A stretch of DNA of 31,024 bases from Plakobranchus ocellatus (Eukaryota; Mollusca; Gastropoda; Plakobranchidae), in assembly GCA_019648995.1 (NCBI GenBank), contig BLXT01005660.1, forward strand, positions 143,447-174,470, in the 5' to 3' direction. Position 1 is the stretch's first letter. Each line of letters starts with the position of its first letter. The notes below the pieces were generated by a model. It worked only from the letters and a program-made list of their open reading frames with translations, searched no databases and was not told the origin of the DNA. Made by a program: the position numbers and the translations under genes. Below are positions 22,421 through 31,024 of this stretch, in pieces.

Positions 22421-22633
22421 ATGAGGCAAAACTCAGATGCTATATCACCAATTCTGCTTCTATTATTGGCAGTGGCAGTCTATTTTCGAGGTTTGATGGA
22501 GAAGACGATAGCGAAGTTTCACGACTGTAAAAAAAAAAAAAGACGTGCTACAGTGGAGGATCTTTTTAATACCACACTCGTTATCCTTTTCAGAGAGACC
22601 AGTTGCAGTGAATCGTATTGCCTTCACGAAAAA
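22421..22633 (+). CDS. Possible first exon with signal peptide
   Basis: ATG at 22421 opens MRQNSDAISPILLLLLAVAV followed by YFRG, an N-terminus with a hydrophobic core like a signal peptide or anchor. The remainder contains a basic KKKKRR run and SCSESYCLHEK. A strong donor, AAAAA|GTGAGT, occurs at about 22633; unspliced, the frame stops at 22645. This is consistent with a first coding exon of a secreted or membrane protein. No downstream partner exon is proved. A lysine homopolymer lies inside, and no family is recognised. Chance is a serious alternative. Confidence 0.35.
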
Positions 22634-22862
22634 AGTGAGTTCTGAAGAAATATTACGATACAAGGATTATTGTTATTCCTCAATATGTCGATGAACAGAC
22701 AAGAGAAGATTCTTTGAAAGCAAGCTTAATATAATATTAGGTCTTCAGGCCTCTCTTTAGTACGTCGGGTCTCTCATGCTGCTTTTATAGAAAAAAAAGT
22801 TGAAAGTTTCTTTATATAATAATGATAATAAAATAATACATATATATAAATCCCCCTTCTAG

Positions 22863-22863
<1 letters not shown>

Positions 22864-22917
<54 letters not shown>
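22864..22917. repeat. (AT)n microsatellite
   Basis: About 27 uninterrupted AT units. Confidence 0.97.
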
Positions 22918-22918
<1 letters not shown>

Positions 22919-23219
22919 CGGCGAGAACAGGGAGAAAAGAAACTCATATATGTGAAACACTTAAATTTTGGCAGAGGATAGCTATATCTCTACCCATTAA
23001 TTTATGCAACTATAAAGTCAACCAAACAATTATGGAAACTTGATCTAAGCGACCATATCTAAACCCCTTTGGATTCTCAGAACTTGATTTATTGAGGAAG
23101 ACGAACGATGATAAACCTTGAAGGGTCTATGCAACGTGCTTATTATCAAATTTATTATTGATCAATATCTTAGACATTTCTCGAGAATTGCTCCATATTA
23201 ATTCTTTTTTCTTCCAGCT

Positions 23220-23352
23220 CCTTACGAATAGATGTTTCATTTCGTTTTGTCCAGGTCAGAATTTAAACAGATATTATAGTCGCTTACAAAACTTGTTTTA
23301 CAACAGGTGTGCTAATTGTGCAAGGCTTAGCGGGATTTATGTATACGCTTAA
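23220..23352 (+). CDS. Small cysteine-rich exon candidate
   Basis: A good acceptor-like stretch, TTCTTTTTTCTTCCAG, ends near 23218. The following frame reads LLTNRCFISFCPGQNLNRYY, then LQNLFYNRCANCARLSGIYV and a stop at 23352. Four cysteines lie in about 40 residues. No family is recognised and no partner exon is proved. It sits between the signal-peptide candidate at 22421 and the channel-like gene. Low confidence. Confidence 0.25.
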
Positions 23353-24440
23353 TTTTCAGCTTGAGGGCTGAAAGAGTTTTTCTTTAAGTTATTCGAAATA
23401 GCAAAATATCTCAGGGTTCAGAATACAGAAATAGCAATGAAGCTTAGCCCATAGCAATAGATAAAGGGGTAGAGAAAAAGAAAATTGATAGTGAGGATGC
23501 ACTTACCGATAAGGAGGAAAAATGGCTGCGTGAAATAGGCCAACTACTAGGCCATAGTATTAGGTGCAAAGACCATTTTTTTTTTTTTGCGCTCTGGTCA
23601 TAACAATTTGAAAAATTACTACTTTCGTGTAAATTATTCTCAGATCCCCACAATTTCATTGGAGCATTATTTTTTTTTCACTCAAGTAAGCAGATGTATG
23701 AGAGAGAAAGAACTGTGTAAGGATTCTTACTGCGCACTAGCTCCAGCTCTTGTTCAACTCCAATTTTGAGAGTTAGCGAAATCTGTAAAATTGCAAAAAA
23801 TTACTTTACGCTTTTTCTAATATCTCAATATCCTACAATATATAAAGGTAGGCTTAATTCTATCCGAAGACATATACTATTTTAATAAGTTCAAGTTTCA
23901 GGATTTTGACCAAAAGGTTTTCAATCTTTGGGCTCCCAATCAATTTGATTAACTACCAAAGTTTTCCAAGGAAACTATCATGCAATGGTCGCAGACTTCT
24001 ACGTCAGTAGAAATAGCAGTAATCATGACATTATATTTGCCTGAATAATGGCATTTAAAAGTCTTTTTTTGTTTTTTAAATGAGAATCATAGCCCTAATA
24101 AGTCGAACGGTCAAGTAAAGCTATGATGTAAATCTCACCAAGATTTGGCGTTATGACAGAAAATTTTCAATTTACAACGTTTTCACTGTTTCAAACTTAC
24201 ATTTCTCACACATATTGATACAAAATCTTAAGATGTATTCTTCTCTTTTGATTTCTTCTTGAAACAAGAGAACGGATCTCATAAAAGTATAGATATATTT
24301 GAAATCATGCAGTAGTATAATTTGTTTCTGCTTTCAGTTCACTGATCGCACACACAATTTTGAACACTGATTCACGTGTTGTATGAAACGATTCTTCTAT
24401 ACGTTTTTATTGTATGAAATCATTTTAATTTTATCTTTGA
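23353..24440. other. Stretch without recognised genes
   Basis: AT-rich. A frame ending at 23769 contains a cysteine pattern (ELCKDSYCAL) that loosely resembles SCSESYCL in the exon candidate at 22421, but the similarity is too short to call. The region may be upstream or intron sequence of the channel-like gene. Confidence 0.45.
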
Positions 24441-25443
24441 TTTAATATAACCACACGTATATTTTTTCCTCACGACTTTAAGACGCCTATCGAAAATGAA
24501 GAATTTCGTCCAATGGCCAGGATCACGAACCTCTTTGAACATATTCTGCGCAGGATCTTGTCTCTTTTTGTTACTGTTGTCGGTTGTTACGTGGCTGCTG
24601 CCTCTGACTCCCCTATTCAAACTCTGGACTTCAAACCACCACTTTTCTTCTCAGAAACCACCCACAACAAACCTGCTGGTAACTTAAGTAAACAAATTAT
24701 GAAAGAGGTGCTAGAAACCGCAGGATGCGAAAAAAAGGAATGACAGCTATCTGGATCCATTTAAAAAATGCGAACGTCTAGAGAAGGTACTGCAAGACAC
24801 GTATTCTGATGAGGATGAGAGCGAGCTGGCCAAAAAACCTGACATTTTGCCAGAATTAAAAGCTGATTGTTGGTGCCCCGCACAGTACGAACTCTTTCAT
24901 ATTGTCTACGCTAACGCAATTTGCGCTAACCAAATGAATTACGCTATACGTGGGATGGATGGTAAAACTGACGTCCTTATAACGGTGGGCCCTGACTCTG
25001 AAGACCAGGATAACAAATTTGACAAACTTGTGAAGAAGATTACGCAAAAAGAAATTTATTTAAATCGGTCTACAGTGATTGATAACTACAATGCTCTATT
25101 AACAAGGAGATCATACTTCATTCTGTTTGTTTTTGCGTTGCTTTTGCTGGTACCAAGTCTAGTTTGGGAGATGCTTTCCTCCGTATCAAGTCGCCTTAAT
25201 ATTGACAAAACACTAAACACTCTTCGCCTTGCCCAGACCCAAACAGCGGATTCCGGTAAACGTAAGTGCGAGGAAGTTGCCAGAGAGACGTTGGCCGTAG
25301 CGTCTTGTTCCGGCAGAACGGCTAAGTTGTTTCTCCTGTGTATGATCTCTAGGTGCTGTATTGCAGTCGGTTTGGTTTTATTTATAACTATAGGGTTGCA
25401 GTCCCAACTTACTACCTTGGCGGATGAGTTAGAAGAACTCTAA
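24441..25443 (+). pseudogene. Large-pore channel-like gene, TM1-TM3 part (pannexin/innexin/LRRC8 superfamily)
   Basis: The frame, open from 24441 (first ATG 24513; possible acceptor at 24482), encodes a short N-terminus, a TM1-like segment (ILSLFVTVVGCYVAA) and a long loop with an NLS glycosylation site. The loop also holds DCWCPAQYELFHIVYANAIC, whose CW...PAQ...Y....C spacing matches innexin first loops. TM2 is SYFILFVFALLLLVPSLVWE and TM3 is FLLCMISRCCIAVGLVLFIT. A +1 frameshift in an A7 run (24730-24736) breaks the frame between the TM1 part and the rest; it could be real or an assembly error. It stops at TAA 25441-25443, just after TM3. Subfamily is unresolved: TM2 resembles pannexins, while the SSRL following it and the loop cysteine context also resemble LRRC8. 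Confidence 0.55.
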
Positions 25444-25510
25444 AAAATCTCAAACCTTTCATACCTTAAGAACCACTTCTTTTTTTACTGCCATTTCAGA
25501 ATCCGACAGT

Positions 25511-26208
25511 TGAATTGTCACAAACACCAGAAATAAAAGGTTGATAATACCTCTGATGTAGGACGTTGAGTTCTTTAGATCTATATAGACCTAGCTGGAT
25601 AAATAACGGAACTCTGGAGATTGTGTGAAGAACTAAAAAAACTGAGTTTATTTAACTCAACAGCAGGAAATCAAAACAAACAATATTCACATAGGCCGTC
25701 GATAAGAAAACTAGATCTAGCACTAAAAAAATCTGCGTAATCGCTATACAATGATCTTACTGCAATCTCTATAATCTCTGTGATCTCTAAAAACTCTGAG
25801 TACTCTCTCTATGAACTTTCTGCCTACTCTGTGTCTTCTCTGTGTGATCTCTGTGATACTGGTATATCTCTGTGTCTCAGTCTCACCAATCTTCTCCCGG
25901 TATTTATACCTTTTTCAAAAGAAAACTCTACAAATTTCTGGAAATCTATCCCATAATGCAAGCGTAGAATGTTCGAAAATATAGATCTAGAACATTACAT
26001 CATAATCCTAAAATAACATAAAAGCAGTCTTCAAAAAGACATTAGGAAAAACCCCTGGGCTAAAAATAAAACATGAGTCACGTTCGTTTACGTAATGAAT
26101 TCTCCTTCACTTTGCATAAATTAACTCCCCTAAACTGGTCCTTTCTAGAACTCTCGTGTTGACGTGCGTTCAATAATAAACCCTAAGTCTAGTTTTTGTT
26201 ACATGAAT
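25511..26208 (-). mobile_element. Solo LTR with 5-bp target-site duplication
   Basis: The LTR spans 25516-26203 (688 bp), starting TGTCAC and ending GTTACA, flanked by TGAAT at 25511-25515 and 26204-26208. Positions 25516-25963 align with the truncated LTR at 10001-10371, same orientation. On the minus strand it keeps GGTATAAATA (25901-25910) as a TATA box and AATAAA (25647-25652) as a polyadenylation signal, in the order expected for U3-R-U5. No internal retroelement sequence is present, so it is a solo LTR left by recombination between two LTRs. It lies between the TM3 and TM4 parts of the channel-like gene. Confidence 0.92.
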
Positions 26209-26321
26209 AATGTTTATGATTTCGGTGTTAACTGCCTCACCTCTATGGCCAGTCCCTTCGCGCCAGGGGCAGCACCAAAGCCCCAGGGAGACAATGGGGG
26301 CGCTTATGCTCATTCGATCAG

Positions 26322-26660
26322 GCAAATGATACTTTAGCTCTCTATGAAAGTTTATTCCGCATAACCTCCTCTGCTCTCATCCTTTATGCTACTGTCTGTT
26401 TATTCCTCACCGCAAAATGTGTAATAACACTCTACAGCGGAGACAGCTTCTCTGGCACAGCCCTCGGACAGGATGGTTGCATCAAGAATGTGCAGTTTTC
26501 TGAAGACATCCGTTTGTTCCTGTACATGGCTCACGAACAACTTGGACTTGTAGTCTACAAAGACCTGATTGCCAGTTTTCTTCAGGCTTCTAACTGCGAC
26601 TCTATCAAAATCTCTGGGTTTAAAAAATCTGGTGACAACGATTTTGGAGACAATGCCTAA
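26322..26660 (+). pseudogene. Large-pore channel-like gene, TM4 and C-terminal part
   Basis: A possible acceptor CTCATTCGATCAG ends at 26321. The frame (open from 26232) reads LALYESLFRITSSALILYAT, then VCLFLTAKCVITLYSG (TM4), then FSEDIRLFLYMAHEQLGLVV and YKDLIASFLQAS, ending at TAA 26658-26660. A hydrophobic fourth segment followed by an amphipathic Asp-Ile...Leu-Tyr-Met...Leu stretch is what follows TM4 in innexins, pannexins and LRRC8 proteins. There are no leucine-rich repeats before the stop. It has no early ATG of its own, which fits a downstream exon. With the upstream part, total length would be about 420 residues, close to pannexins. A 115-codon minus-strand frame over the same DNA is a shadow. 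Confidence 0.5.
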
Positions 26661-27140
26661 CAAAATGGCCTTTGCTCGTAAAATCATTTTCTCTTGAAGA
26701 GTGTCGTGGTTGGCTGTTAAAAAATAATTGACTTTGAAAATGTGCATGCATTTACAAATATATTTTCCACTTTAAAAAAAAATTGGATTGGGATTGTGTT
26801 AAAAGTTGAACTGGTACTCACGTAAGAGTAGGGGTAATCTCAAATTGTTTGCTCCTTTTAGCGAGCCTATAAGTGGCCCCTCACATACTGCCTTTACAAA
26901 TTTGTCAATCAGCTCTCCTCTCTCCTATTTGACTATGGACAAATATCAATGTCTCAAAATGATATTTGCCAACACAAGCGTTTAGAAAATTTCACAATCA
27001 CTGGATAGATTGAAGGCAAAAGCAGTAGAAGTAGACAGAGAATAACATTTATTGAAAGCCTTAGCTCATGGGCACTAGTAATAGTAGCAACAACAACCTT
27101 ATAAGATTACCTGAGAACAGGTTTGAGTGGAGGGCCATGA
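26661..27140. other. Gap between channel-like gene and next exon candidate
   Basis: No coding feature or obvious polyadenylation signal is seen close to the stop at 26660. The sequence is AT-rich with a few GC-richer patches. Confidence 0.5.
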
Positions 27141-27428
27141 TCGCCAGTGTCTGTTTCTGATAACGCAATCAAAGACAAAGGAGAAGAAGTTCATTTGCAG
27201 TGTTTCTTTGAACATCCTCGCTGTGAAAACAATTTTTCTCTCCGTTATAGCTTGTCCACACAGCAATATTATGGTGCATTTTCCAGAATTTGTCTTACTT
27301 CTTTGTGGCTTTGTGAGAATTTTAGCTCCTTTCACAAAACAAATTGCTTTAAACTTGTATTCGCAAGGAAACGCACCACTTTAATTACAAATGTAGTAAT
27401 TATGATGAAAAAAAACCCTATGAAATGA
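27141..27428 (+). CDS. Diverged cysteine-rich (possibly Ig-like) exon candidate
   Basis: The frame, open from 27141 to a TGA at 27426, reads VSVSDNAIKDKGEEVHLQC, then FFEHPRCENNFSLRYSLS, then AFSRICLTSLWLC and KTNCFKL. The C-x6-C-x7-Y spacing (QCFFEHPRC...RY) is the same as LCNITRPLC...EY in the exons at 14386 and 17244, preceded in each by a hydrophobic-x-hydrophobic-x-Cys strand. That suggests remote homology, and GEEVHLQC resembles an Ig strand B. No strong splice acceptor is visible. The C-terminal end becomes low-complexity and may be intron or untranslated sequence. Confidence 0.35.
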   Translation, partial: SPVSVSDNAIKDKGEEVHLQCFFEHPRCENNFSLRYSLSTQQYYGAFSRICLTSLWLCENFSSFHKTNCFKLVFARKRTTLITNVVIMMKKNPMK

Positions 27429-27454
27429 TTTTGGTTTTGTGTGTATAGCCAGTT

Positions 27455-27595
27455 TAAAACAAGGTGATCTGAGGCTTTCAGGCCCTCGTCAGACCAGAAC
27501 GTAGGAGCCGGGCTCAAACTCGATAACGCGTCAAAACGGTCCCTGCATATCTCAAAGCGAAGTCGCCAGCCATTGTACCACCGACGCCTCCTTTT
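27455..27595 (-). mobile_element. tRNA-derived SINE-like element
   Basis: On the minus strand, GGTGGTACAATGGCTGGC (27565-27582) resembles the 5' tRNA region with A box. GAGTTTGAGCCC (27510-27521) resembles the B box, followed by CGGCTCCTACG and a non-tRNA part. Spacing fits a pol III promoter of a tRNA-derived SINE. It shares the GGCTCAAAC core (plus strand) with the weaker candidate at 12709. No target duplication was found. Confidence 0.5.
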
Positions 27596-27786
27596 TGAAA
27601 AGAAGGCAGTAATTTCACTATGCTTTATTGTTATAAATGACTCGCATTTTCTTGCATTCTTCTATTTTAAATCAGCCTAATCTTGGATGAAGGTTAAACA
27701 AAGAAATCTTTTTTTTTAATCTGCTATTTTTTCATATTGATATTATTATTGACGTATGAAATATTATTTTTGTATATTTCTTTTAT

Positions 27787-27790
27787 NNNN
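27787..27790. other. Assembly gap (4 N) beside poly-C/poly-A
   Basis: Four N followed by nine C and a run of more than 20 A; an unresolved homopolymer. Confidence 0.98.
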
Positions 27791-27829
27791 CCCCCCCCCA
27801 AAAAAAAAAAAAAAAAAAAAAAACAAAAA

Positions 27830-30800
27830 ACACATAAATAATTGAAATAATGCTTATGTCATTAACAAGTTTGTTCTTTTTACTTACAACTCACATTCAA
27901 CGGCTAAGTTTTTATATCTTCAACATTTATGATTATTAAGCGTATTGTTTCGTTTCCTTCGTCTCGTTTTTTTTATATTTATGCTGTGTCTTAAACTCAG
28001 AAATTTCATCTTGATCATTTTCAAAGCTAATAAAAATATTCTGAATGATAATTAAAGATTTAAAAGACCCTCTACGCTGCATCTATATCTACCCATGATT
28101 ATCATACTGTTTACAGTTGTAAAGCGTTTGTTTAAATGCCTTACCAATACGAATTTCATTTACTAGTTTCTATTATCCGGCAACTTAATCAAAGTAAATG
28201 GTAAATTATGAGGATTTTTCAAAGGCTGATCTCGACGACAAGTCTGACTAATTCATCAAATCTTTTTATGCGGATTAAGAGAATAGAGCTGCATGAGTTC
28301 GACCCTCAAATAACCAGATCAATATTATTCTGTGCTTTTCATTATTTCAAGTTCTAATCTTAATAATGATTTTAATTAGGTAAAAACATGCAACCACAAA
28401 CTGAAACAAATGCGAACATTACAGAATATACATAAAAACATTTCACCCTAGGGGCTTTAACAGAAAAAAAAGATGACAAACGCAGTGAATAATTTGTTTT
28501 TTAAAGTGCACTCAGTGCTGTTAAGTTTTGTATAAATAAGTTTTAAGCTGGTCACTGCATGTTTGAATTGTATTAATTTCATTCTGTTAACCTCCCAGAA
28601 CATCTTCAACATCATTCTGTAAACTTATTACTCGTTTTCGGGAGCAAAGTATTTGTACTCACAACTGCTCATTTAAATAAGCCCACATCCTCATGTTTGC
28701 CTATTTTTTCTTCTCCTTTCTTTTTTAGTGGTACTTCTTAGTAATAGCTTTAACATCAAACTTTCTTGAATTAAGAAGTTATGAATAATGAAAATAAAAT
28801 ATTGAAAATAAGTAGATTTATTTAAGCCCAATAGATTTATGTAAGCTAAATAGATCAAGACCTTGATTAGAAGATAATATGAAAACATCACTTTTACTTA
28901 CGACTTATGAAAATTTATAGGTATTACTTAACAATGATATATTTTTCAACCTGTAATTCCCGAAACAATTTTTCTGGAAAGAATTTTCCCAGTTCCCTTT
29001 CACAAAATAACAAACTGTTAAATATCTTTATTCGGAAACAGGAACAGAAAACACCAGTATATCAGCGTCATTCCGATCATGTAGACCCGATATAGCCTAC
29101 ATCCATTATATTATTCATGAGCGAGATTTCCCTTTTTCTCTGTTTCGGTGACACCCCAACCTAATTTCCACATCATTACTTTTCGGTCATATATTATCTC
29201 AATCACATTATTTTGAGAATTTGTATAAATCTGGCACGTTCGACATAAGCGAGAAACTAAGTCCGTTGCTCTATATGGTTAGGAAAACAACTAGGAAGCA
29301 AAGCGCAATTCTATGAAAATAGAAATAACATAAAAAAAGTAAAACTAAAAAATACAAGTGAATGTATACATACATAACTATATCTATACAAACAAACATG
29401 CATTTACAATTTTGAGATAATTGTTGGTCCACAATCTTCAAATCACGCTGCATCTTTCTACTACATGGTGCAATAGAAAAACAAGCGCAGTCACTCACAA
29501 TATTAGCGAGAAAAAAAACGTGTGCAATAGAAGAACCAGAGAATGTTGAAAACCAGAGATGTCCATTGATAATCCCCAATCGCTTTCCTTTAAAAACAAT
29601 ATGAGACTATACCTGAGCTATCCTCTGAGAGCGAAGAGTGACTTTGCTTTTCCTTTAATTACTCATTTATCCAGGAATGGTTTTTCTTTTTCTATTTCTA
29701 CATTTTTTTTATATTACCGTGGTTTGTTTTGCTGTTCATATTAAATTTAGTGTTGAGAAAGTGTCTTTTATTTCAGCAAAAATTAATTTTCTTAAGAGGT
29801 CCATAAAAGTTGGGTTATTTCGTGTGCGGTGTCTGTGGATGTATCTGGCATTGCGTATCTTTGAAAGCTTAGAAAAAAGAAAAGTATAATTGATAATATT
29901 ATTATTTTAATGTTGAGTATTGATAAAATGCTAATTTTCCTTTTAAAACCATCAACACAATACAAAACTTGTCCCTACACTGATCTTCATCTTTTTTGCG
30001 TGCGATGGTTAGGTTTACCGTCATGGCCTTTTAAGTTTAAATTCTATTAAGCACCAATGTGAAATTTTTAACACATTCAGTAGTTTCAGTCAAAGATTGA
30101 TAAAAATCGAGTTAAAACAAACAGTGCTAACAAAAGTTTAAAATGATTACCGTATTTTCATAAAAGATAAAATTAATAAAAATGTCGATCAAAATTATAA
30201 AAAAAATAGTCTAATGGAAAAGAAAAGGTGTCAGGTATATTAAACAGTCGCAGAAAGTAACGAACTGGTATGAATGGGCTGTATTGGGTAAGTAAAGATA
30301 TCAGATGAATTTTGACAAGACAAGATTAATCTGAATCTGACAAGGAGGTCAAGTCTCACCCTCTTGGTCGTCATACTGAAATTAAAAACCCATTATGCAC
30401 TCACATAGACTCGTGTTCAACGTGTGAGAGATTCCAAGGGTCATTATTATATAAGAGAGTAAACCACGCTGTTAAAAAACTAGCAACAATTACCAAAAAA
30501 ACTGAATTGCAAGGGGAAAACAAGAGATGTCCATTTTGACCGTGTCTCAAAAAAAAGTTACATAACTCCGTTAATTGTAACACCAAAATTAATCAAAACA
30601 CCCAGTCGGACCACTGAAAGGACATACTCAAGATAAGTTATAGTTAAATTAGCATGATGACCATTACGAATTTTGTAGGAGTCTTCAAAATTGGTTTTTC
30701 GCTTTTCTCAAAAGTGACAAAATGTGACATCTCTGGTTTTCCCCTTGCACCCTAATTATTAGCAGGAAACTTTACTTCTGACATTTCAGTTTTGCACATT

Positions 30801-30985
30801 ATGATTTTATCATAAAAATATGCCATAATAACTGAAATCATACCAGAGACTACAGTAGTAATGTACAGTGAAAAGCTAACCCCCCTCCCCTCCTCCCCCC
30901 AAAAAAAGAAAAAAAATTGAAAGCAAAGAAACAAGAAAACTAAAACTAAAAAGAAAACCATACACCGATAAGTTTACATACTCAC
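27830..30985. other. AT-rich stretch without recognised genes
   Basis: Only short frames (up to 102 codons, 29271-29579 minus) with hydrophobic AT-driven composition and no recognisable domain. A C-rich pocket occurs at about 30880-30900. No repeats with clear boundaries were seen apart from simple runs. Confidence 0.55.
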
Positions 30986-31024
30986 ATGCATGCATACATA
31001 CATACATACATACATACATACATA
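30984..31024. repeat. (CATA)n microsatellite at window end
   Basis: About nine CATA units preceded by CATGCATG; runs off the window edge. Confidence 0.95.

Noticed and set aside
26400..26747. 115-codon minus-strand frame
   Set aside because: Antisense shadow of the TM4-containing plus frame, which has the better protein features.
1..31024. CRISPR arrays, bacterial operons, prophage
   Set aside because: No regularly spaced short repeats with unique spacers, no ribosome-binding-site-led gene strings; the sequence is clearly animal-like.

Overview
The window looks like AT-rich nuclear DNA of an invertebrate animal, most probably a lophotrochozoan and plausibly a gastropod mollusc. The taxon is inference: the reasons are the low GC content, abundant microsatellites, split genes with recognisable splice sites, a Ty3/gypsy retroelement, tRNA-derived SINE-like pieces and a gap-junction-superfamily channel gene. 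It is a draft assembly with two runs of N (12166-12189 and 27787-27790). No operons, bacterial genes, rRNA genes, intact tRNA genes or CRISPR arrays were seen. Most long open frames are shadows of simple repeats or chance frames in AT-rich DNA.

Layout. 1-810 is a GA-rich purine tract; 811-5500 is AT-rich with no recognisable gene. 5500-10371 is a decayed Ty3/gypsy LTR retrotransposon on the minus strand. Its gene order is gag, protease, integrase, reverse transcriptase, RNase H, so integrase precedes RT as in the Gmr1-like group. It has one truncated LTR (10001-10371), many frameshifts, and a 241-bp nested insertion flanked by a 5-bp duplication in RNase H. A CTG/CTA microsatellite abuts the broken LTR. 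10550-14250 holds two short tandem duplications, a gap and a possible SINE.

14260-18230 contains a tandem segmental duplication. Each unit carries a cysteine-rich coding exon (14386-14826 and 17244-17651) behind an almost identical splice acceptor. A third, diverged exon-like frame at 27141-27428 keeps the same C-x6-C-x7-Y spacing. A possible signal-peptide exon lies at 22421-22633 and a small cysteine-rich exon candidate at 23220-23352. These may belong to a local family of secreted or cell-surface proteins of unknown function.

20459-20806 is a 73/74-bp minisatellite. 21276-22270 is a second GA-rich tract that shares irregular sequence order with the first. 24440-26660 holds a four-transmembrane large-pore channel-like gene (pannexin/innexin/LRRC8 superfamily) in two pieces. 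Between the TM3 and TM4 parts sits a complete 688-bp solo LTR (25516-26203) of the same family as the LTR at 10001, with perfect TGAAT target-site duplications. The rest, to the terminal CATA microsatellite, is AT-rich with no gene I can support.

The strongest unusual signals are the duplicated cysteine-rich exons with unequal divergence along their length, the channel gene split by a solo LTR, and the integrase-before-RT retroelement with a nested insertion.
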